Assembly: GCA_017462735.1 (NCBI GenBank) | Contig: JAFTQO010000007.1 | Location: 1-64,000 of the forward strand | DNA from: Clostridia bacterium | GTDB lineage: Bacteria; Bacillota; Clostridia; Christensenellales; Borkfalkiaceae | Direction of reading: 5' to 3' | Length of the DNA stretch: 64,000 nucleotides | Part shown: positions 58,819-64,000 of the stretch, piece by piece | How the letters are laid out: every line of letters begins with the position of its first letter | Numbering within the stretch: the stretch's first letter is position 1 | Position numbers and translations under genes: made by a program | Notes under the pieces: model-generated | Database searches by the model: none | The model's input: the letters and a program-made list of their open reading frames with translations, nothing else | Told to the model about the DNA's origin: nothing

Positions 58819-60360
58819 TTACTCAGCCGTTTGAGTAGACGTCTCGCTAGGAGTCTCTTCCTCTTTAGCGACCTGTTTCTTTTTGTCCGAAGGGGCAAAT
58901 TCAATTACCATCAAGCAAATGGAGTAGAAGAAGCCGGGGCCGAGGTTGAAGAAATGGCAGTCCAGCATACTCATAGCAAGGAGCGCCAAAATTCCAAAGG
59001 CAAAGAAAGTGGTCGTGTCGTCCCGTTTTTTGAGATACAAGCGCACCGTTTGCACCCGATGGAAGACGTATGCCGCAAAGCCTACGACGCCGCAGGAGAC
59101 GAGCATTTGGATAAAGGTATTGTGCCATCTGGGAGGGAAGAAACTGGAGAATTTGTCGACGGTGGAGTACTCGTAAGGGACGTACTTTCTAGGGTAGAAA
59201 GATTCGCCGAATATGGGATAATTGATGAAAGTTTTTAAGCCGCCGAGGTACGTTTTGAAACGGTTGGAGTCGTTAAAGAGGTTCTCTTCCGTTTCTTCCG
59301 TACCGTTTTCCGACGATTTGATAATGTCGGGTACGTCGGAAAATAGGGTGGTTAACGTATCGCGGAAGACGATACATAAAATGGCGACGACTGCGACGAA
59401 GATACCCGAGGCGATAAAGAAAGATTTCTTTTCCTTCGTTTTAATTGCCGCATAGACGTAAGAGGCTGCAAACGTGAGCCCTGCCCCTAATTGCGACCCG
59501 CGAGAGCAGGCGAAGAAGAGGGAGAGGTACATAAGCCCCGCCACGATGACGAAGATAAATCCACGTTTATATTTCATCGATAAAAACATGGCGAACGGGA
59601 TAGAGACGCCTATCATAGCGCCCATATTATTATAGTGTCCCCAGCCGGCAGAAATTCTACCGCGCATAATGACGCCGCCTTCGATGACGTTGCACAAAAG
59701 GAAGGAGGCGATCAGTTCCCCGACGATTAAGACGCCGAAGAAGAACATCATCCAAACGAAATAGTTTTTATCCCGCTTTTCCCAGTTGATGGTGGCGGAA
59801 AAGAGGAAATAGAGAAGGAAGAGGGATAAAAATTCAAGCAGCGCTAAGAAAAGGTTTTTCCAGATAACTTGCAGATATCCCGCGCTGCCGATCCCCGATA
59901 ACACGTAGCCGATGCCAAGCGCTAAAAAGCCCCAAACGAGGGATCTTTTTGTGGTGAACAGTTTTTTAAAGCCCATATTTTTATCCGTGCCGAGACGGAA
60001 CAACAGGGCGAGGACGGCAACGGAGGCGAAGATGATAATCAGTATCCCGCCTACGCCGTAGAACATAGACGTTTCCGCTCTCCCAGGGTTATTTTTGGGA
60101 GAGGAGGTGACGTAACAGAATAAAAAGAGGGGAACGATAGGCATAAAGTCTTCCGCGAAGAGGCAGACGTAAATCGCAAATACGACAACGAGGCCGTAAA
60201 AGATAACTTCCAACGAAAAAGAATATGCAAGTAAAGTCAAAGCCGCCATAATCGCAAGACAGATAGGCGAGGCGATAAATTTATTGATTTTTGTAATGGT
60301 TTTCGTTTCCCGTATGGCTGCTAGCCAACTTAAAAAACGGTTTTCTTTCGTGCTTTCCAT
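58819..60360 (-). CDS. O-antigen ligase/polymerase-like membrane protein
   Basis: A 513-residue polytopic membrane protein with about eleven hydrophobic segments. A large outer loop (SSENGTEETEENLFNDSNRF to FPPRWHNTFIQMLVSCG) contains the RWHNTFIQ motif, matching the histidine-containing signature of the WaaL/Wzy (O-antigen ligase) superfamily. It probably polymerises or attaches a rhamnose-containing surface glycan outside the membrane. The C-terminal 25 residues are charged and threonine-rich. A TTG nine bases upstream is closer to GAGG than usual; the ATG is preferred. Last gene of the rfb operon. Confidence 0.85.
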   Translation of the reverse strand: MESTKENRFLSWLAAIRETKTITKINKFIASPICLAIMAALTLLAYSFSLEVIFYGLVVVFAIYVCLFAEDFMPIVPLFLFCYVTSSPKNNPGRAETSMFYGVGGILIIIFASVAVLALLFRLGTDKNMGFKKLFTTKRSLVWGFLALGIGYVLSGIGSAGYLQVIWKNLFLALLEFLSLFLLYFLFSATINWEKRDKNYFVWMMFFFGVLIVGELIASFLLCNVIEGGVIMRGRISAGWGHYNNMGAMIGVSIPFAMFLSMKYKRGFIFVIVAGLMYLSLFFACSRGSQLGAGLTFAASYVYAAIKTKEKKSFFIASGIFVAVVAILCIVFRDTLTTLFSDVPDIIKSSENGTEETEENLFNDSNRFKTYLGGLKTFINYPIFGESFYPRKYVPYEYSTVDKFSSFFPPRWHNTFIQMLVSCGVVGFAAYVFHRVQTVRLYLKKRDDTTTFFAFGILALLAMSMLDCHFFNLGPGFFYSICLMVIEFAPSDKKKQVAKEEETPSETSTQTAE

Positions 60361-60382
60361 ACTAAACAATCCTCAAACGATA

Positions 60383-60985
60383 TTAAAAACGGAATGTGTC
60401 CTTTAAAGTTTGCCAATTTTGGTCTTTGTCGCTCAATTTAAGCGGCGTGCCGTCCTCCATCGTATAGGGGGCGGCGCTTGCCGTGCCGTCGTAATTGCCG
60501 ACGATTTCCGGCCATTTAATGCCGATAGAAGGGTCGTTCCAAGCCAACCCGCCTTCGTCTCCGGGACGATAAAAATCCGTCACTTTGTAGCAGAACTCCG
60601 CTTTTTCGCTCAGCACTAAAAATCCGTGCGCAAAACCTTCCGCTATGTAAAATTGTTTTTTATTTTCCTTGGACAATTCCACCCCGAACCATTTCCCGTA
60701 AGTGGGGCTGTTCGCACGAAGGTCAACGGCGACGTCAAATACCCGCCCTTCAATGACGCGGACGAGTTTGCCTTGGGGAAACTGTTTTTGAAAATGCAGT
60801 CCGCGCAAAACGCCTTTTACGCTCATTGATTGGTTGTCTTGGACGAAGGTCATATTGAGACCTGCCGCTTGCATATCCCGTTGATTGTAGGTTTCCATAA
60901 AATATCCACGGTTGTCGCCGTGGACGGTAGGTTCTATGACGTACAGTCCTTCAATCGGCGCTTTGGTAACGGTAATTTGTCCCAT
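60383..60985 (-). CDS. rfbC: dTDP-4-dehydrorhamnose 3,5-epimerase
   Basis: A 200-residue cupin-fold enzyme, third step of dTDP-L-rhamnose synthesis. The signature VLRGLHFQKQFPQGKLVRV contains the catalytic histidine, followed by VFDVAVDLR, GFAHGFLVLS and TDFYRPGDEGG. Length is slightly above the family norm of about 180. It begins one base after the stop of rfbD. Confidence 0.96.
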   Translation of the reverse strand: MGQITVTKAPIEGLYVIEPTVHGDNRGYFMETYNQRDMQAAGLNMTFVQDNQSMSVKGVLRGLHFQKQFPQGKLVRVIEGRVFDVAVDLRANSPTYGKWFGVELSKENKKQFYIAEGFAHGFLVLSEKAEFCYKVTDFYRPGDEGGLAWNDPSIGIKWPEIVGNYDGTASAAPYTMEDGTPLKLSDKDQNWQTLKDTFRF

Positions 60986-60986
60986 A

Positions 60987-61847
60987 TTATCCCTCTAACT
61001 TTTGTAAAAATCTGTGCAGGGCGTCCTGCCAAGTAGGTAAACGCTCAAACCCTGCTTGCGTTAATTTTTCCTTGTCTAAACGGCTGTTGAAAGGCCGTTT
61101 TGCTTTGGAGACGCCGTATTCTGCCGTCGTGACGGGTACGACCTGGGTCGCATAACCCGCTTGGCGGAAAATCTCACACGCGAACTCGTACCAAGAGATA
61201 TAACCGCCTTCGTTGGTCGCGTGATAGTAGCCGTATTTTTCGCTCTCCACCATATCGACCAGCAGTTTGGAAAGGTCGTAGGTATAGGTGGGGGTGCCGA
61301 CTTGGTCGCAAACTACCCGCAAGGTCTCGTATTTTTTGCCGAGATTGAGCATCGTTTTGATGAAGTTGTTGCCGTTCTCCCCAAAGACCCAAGCGATACG
61401 CACAATAAAGTATTTCTCTAAAAGGGAAGAAACATACTCTTCCCCTTCTAATTTCGTTTGTCCGTAGTGGTTGAGGGGGGCGTATGCTTTGCAGTCGGGC
61501 GTCCAAGGTGTTTCGCCCGTGCCGTCAAAGACGTAGTCGGTGCTTATGTATACCATTTTACAACCGATATTTTTACAGGTTTCGGCGATGTATTTGGTGC
61601 CGAGTGCGTTGATAGCGCGCACCTTGTCAGCGTTGCTTTTCTCTTCAGCAGCGTCCACCGCCGTCCAAGCCGCGCAATGCACGACGGCATCGGGGGAAAG
61701 GGCGGAAAGGAGGGTTTTAACCGCTTGTTGGTCGGTGATATCCATTTCTTCAATATCTACGCCTACCGCCTCGTGACCGCGCAAATGCAGTTGTTGTACG
61801 ACGTCGTGACCGAGTTGACCTTTGACGCCCGTGACCAGCACTTTCAT
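60987..61847 (-). CDS. rfbD: dTDP-4-dehydrorhamnose reductase
   Basis: A 286-residue NADPH-dependent short-chain dehydrogenase, last step of dTDP-L-rhamnose synthesis. The Rossmann turn is VTGVKGQLGHDVV. CAAWTAVDAAEE and STDYVFDG are conserved, and YGQTKLEGE has the catalytic Y-x3-K. Part of the compact rfbABDC operon. Confidence 0.96.
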   Translation of the reverse strand: MKVLVTGVKGQLGHDVVQQLHLRGHEAVGVDIEEMDITDQQAVKTLLSALSPDAVVHCAAWTAVDAAEEKSNADKVRAINALGTKYIAETCKNIGCKMVYISTDYVFDGTGETPWTPDCKAYAPLNHYGQTKLEGEEYVSSLLEKYFIVRIAWVFGENGNNFIKTMLNLGKKYETLRVVCDQVGTPTYTYDLSKLLVDMVESEKYGYYHATNEGGYISWYEFACEIFRQAGYATQVVPVTTAEYGVSKAKRPFNSRLDKEKLTQAGFERLPTWQDALHRFLQKLEG

Positions 61848-61859
61848 AGTTTCCTCTCG

Positions 61860-62903
61860 TTATGCTTTTTTAGCGTCCTTTAAACGCGCTCCGTACATAG
61901 TATCGAAATAGTTTTGATATTCTCCCGAAAGGATGTTTTGCCACCAATCTTTATTTTCGAGATACCAAGCAATCGTCTTTTTGATGCCGTCTTTGAACAT
62001 CGTCTCAGGCAACCAGCCGAGTTCGGCGTGGATTTTGGAAGGGTCGATGGCGTAGCGCATATCATGCCCCTTTCTATCGGTGACGAAGGTGATTAAGTCT
62101 TCGCTTTTGCCCAGCGCTTCGACGATAAGTTTGACGATGTCGATGTTGCGCATTTCGTTGTGCCCGCCGATGTTGTATACTTCGCCGACTTTGCCGTGGC
62201 GGATAATCAAGTCAATCGCTTTGCAATGGTCTTCGACGTACAGCCAGTCGCGGACGTTGAGTCCTGCGCCGTATACGGGCAACGGCTTATCCGCCAGCGC
62301 GTTGGCAATCATAAGCGGAATGAGTTTTTCGGGGAATTGGTAAGGACCGTAGTTGTTGGAACAACGACTAATCGTCGTCGGCAGCCCGAACGTCCTATGG
62401 TAAGCCCCGACGAGCAAATCCGCCCCTGCTTTGGAAGAGGAGTAGGGAGAACTCGTTTTGAGGGGGGTCGTTTCGGTAAAGAGCAGGTCGGGTCTGTCAA
62501 GGGGCAAATCGCCGTAAACCTCGTCGGTAGAGACTTGGTGGTAGCGTTTAACGCCGTATTTTCTCGACGCATCCATAAGCACCTGAGTTCCTAAAATATT
62601 CGTTTCCAAAAAGACGGCGGGGTTTTCAATGGAACGGTCCACGTGGCTTTCCGCCGCGAAATTGACGACGATATCGGGGCGTTCTTCTTCAAAGAGCGCA
62701 AAGACTGCGTCCCTGTCGCAGATGTCGATTTTTTCAAAGCGGAAGTTAGGGTTTTTTAAAGCCTCTTCCAGCGTCTCTAAATTGCCGGCATAGGTGAGTT
62801 TGTCGATGCAGACGACTCTGTCTTCTGGGTGTTCGTTGAGTTGTAAGTAGACGAAGTTGGCGCCGATAAAGCCTGCACCGCCCGTCACTAAAATAGTCGC
62901 CAT
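61860..62903 (-). CDS. rfbB: dTDP-glucose 4,6-dehydratase
   Basis: A 347-residue NAD-dependent extended short-chain dehydrogenase that makes dTDP-4-dehydro-6-deoxyglucose. It opens with [41 protein letters not shown] and [12 protein letters not shown] carry the active-site T-D-E and Y-x3-[16 protein letters not shown] is typical of RfbB. Confidence 0.97.
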   Translation of the reverse strand: MATILVTGGAGFIGANFVYLQLNEHPEDRVVCIDKLTYAGNLETLEEALKNPNFRFEKIDICDRDAVFALFEEERPDIVVNFAAESHVDRSIENPAVFLETNILGTQVLMDASRKYGVKRYHQVSTDEVYGDLPLDRPDLLFTETTPLKTSSPYSSSKAGADLLVGAYHRTFGLPTTISRCSNNYGPYQFPEKLIPLMIANALADKPLPVYGAGLNVRDWLYVEDHCKAIDLIIRHGKVGEVYNIGGHNEMRNIDIVKLIVEALGKSEDLITFVTDRKGHDMRYAIDPSKIHAELGWLPETMFKDGIKKTIAWYLENKDWWQNILSGEYQNYFDTMYGARLKDAKKA

Positions 62904-62920
62904 TGTCCGTGTTCCTTTTG

Positions 62921-63829
62921 TTAATTTTTTGGTTTGATAGCAGCGGGGTAAAGGATGTGTCCGTCAGCGACCCGCTTTAAGTATTCGCCGTATTGGTTTT
63001 TCGACATCTTTTCGGCTACGGCAAGCAGTTGTTCTTTCGTCATCCAACCGTTGGCGTAGGCAATCTCTTCTAGACATGCGATTTTCAAGCCCTGATGCGT
63101 CTCCAACGCCTGTATGTAATTGGACGCCTCCGTCAGCGACTCGTGCGTGCCTGTATCCAGCCAGGAATATCCTCGTCCCAGCGTCGTTACGTGCACTTTT
63201 CCTTGTTCTAAATACAAGTTGTTGAGGGTGGTAATTTCCAATTCCCCGCGGGCGGAAGGGCGTACTTTTTTTGCCATTTTGCTGACCCCTTTCGGGTAGA
63301 AATACAAGCCCGTCACGCAGTAGTTGGATTTAGGGCGTTCAGGCTTTTCCTCAATGGACAGAGCGTTGTTTTCTGCGTCCAATTCCACGACGCCGAATCT
63401 TTCGGGGTCCTTGACGTAATAGCCGTATAAAGTCGCGTTGCCCTTTTCGGCGCGTTGTACGGAGTTGCGCAGATGATTGACGAGCCCAGCACCGTAGAAG
63501 ATGTTGTCGCCGAGTACGAGCGCGCAGGCGTCGCCGCCGATAAATTCTTCCCCGATGAGGAAGGCTTGCGCCAATCCTTCAGGCTTGGGCTGTACGGCGT
63601 AGGAGAGGTTGAGTCCCAACTCGCTACCGTCGCCCAGTAGGTTTTCAAATCTCGTTACGTCCTCGGGGGTCGTGATAATCAAAATATCCCGTATCCCTGC
63701 CAACATCAGCACGGAAAGGGGATAATAAATCATCGGTTTGTCGTATACGGGCAACAGTTGTTTGCTGGTGACGAGCGTGAGCGGATACAATCTTGTGCCG
63801 CTGCCGCCCGCTAAAATAATCCCTTTCAT
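62921..63829 (-). CDS. rfbA: Glucose-1-phosphate thymidylyltransferase
   Basis: A 302-residue nucleotidyltransferase that forms dTDP-glucose, the first step to dTDP-L-rhamnose. [15 protein letters not shown] is the nucleotide-binding signature, followed by [15 protein letters not shown] and [21 protein letters not shown] is conserved. First gene of the operon, with a strong promoter upstream. Confidence 0.97.
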   Translation of the reverse strand: MKGIILAGGSGTRLYPLTLVTSKQLLPVYDKPMIYYPLSVLMLAGIRDILIITTPEDVTRFENLLGDGSELGLNLSYAVQPKPEGLAQAFLIGEEFIGGDACALVLGDNIFYGAGLVNHLRNSVQRAEKGNATLYGYYVKDPERFGVVELDAENNALSIEEKPERPKSNYCVTGLYFYPKGVSKMAKKVRPSARGELEITTLNNLYLEQGKVHVTTLGRGYSWLDTGTHESLTEASNYIQALETHQGLKIACLEEIAYANGWMTKEQLLAVAEKMSKNQYGEYLKRVADGHILYPAAIKPKN

Positions 63830-63893
63830 CCTTTTCCCTCGATGTGCGGATTTTTGTTTTTTATTTTATAAAAAATAAAGGCGCACTGAAAAC

Positions 63894-63922
63894 ATTATAT
63901 CCTACAATCTTCCGCTTGTCAA
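63894..63922 (-). promoter_or_regulatory. Promoter of the rfb operon
   Basis: Minus-strand TTGACA (63922-63917) and TATAAT (63899-63894) with a 17-base spacer. The remaining bases to the window end show no gene. Confidence 0.9.
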
Positions 63923-64000
63923 GCGCTGGTTAAAAAAAAGCCGAAAAGTAGGGGCAAACGGACGGGAAACAGGATAAAAAAAGGTAAAAAAGAGGGGATT

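Overview
This 64 kb window looks like a chromosomal segment from an uncultured, spore-forming member of the Clostridia (Bacillota), plausibly a gut lineage near the Christensenellales. The evidence is SpmA/SpmB and SpoVT sporulation genes, a T-box leader, AGGAGG-type ribosome binding sites, many TTGACA-17-TATAAT promoters, a GTP-type PEP carboxykinase, a TatD-linked radical SAM protein and several families typical of gut Clostridia. The taxonomic placement is inference; no marker was compared against a database.

Layout. 1-290: end of an rRNA operon (5S). 292-7169: surface glycosyltransferases on both strands around clpB. One GT2/GT8 pair sits under a divergent XRE repressor, and the GT8 gene is broken at a run of nine G. 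7294-13280: DeoR regulator, an unknown protein, T-box/cysS, a short alaS and a small unknown gene. 13612-17000: pckG, a candidate small RNA, and spmAB. 17134-21727: metG-tatD-radical SAM-rsmA. 21796-26091: PAP2 phosphatase, an EF-G paralogue, cysteine desulfurase and ferredoxin. 26173-28233: an AT-rich XRE-controlled operon of unknown membrane proteins. 28402-33723: argH, ruvCAB, queA. 34081-37732: a DtxR-type regulator and the feoAAB ferrous iron operon. 37823-39305: spoVT, tRNA-Leu(AAG) and a small lipoprotein.

39416-57684 is one long fructan (levan/inulin) utilisation operon. It contains a structured leader, a 43-residue peptide, a secreted modular binding protein, a fructokinase, a surface-anchored GH32 enzyme, a LacI-family regulator, an ABC sugar importer (binding lipoprotein and two permeases, no ATPase), a GH32 lipoprotein with a changed nucleophile, a four-module binding lipoprotein and a cytoplasmic GH32 enzyme. 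The likely flow is capture and cutting of fructan at the surface, import of oligosaccharides, cytoplasmic hydrolysis and phosphorylation of fructose. Two near-identical palindromes (39485-39502 and 43193-43208) are the probable regulator/catabolite sites.

57744-63829: asparaginase, then a dTDP-rhamnose operon (rfbABDC) with an O-antigen-ligase/polymerase-like membrane protein, all on the minus strand.

The least explained material is non-coding. There is a dispersed element with a covarying hairpin (five copies), a short GGGGCAGGTACG-type repeat that recurs at gene starts and inside genes, a predicted 103-nt minus-strand RNA beside pckG with an unpaired C-run, and matching 5'-terminal hairpins on the alaS and metG transcripts.
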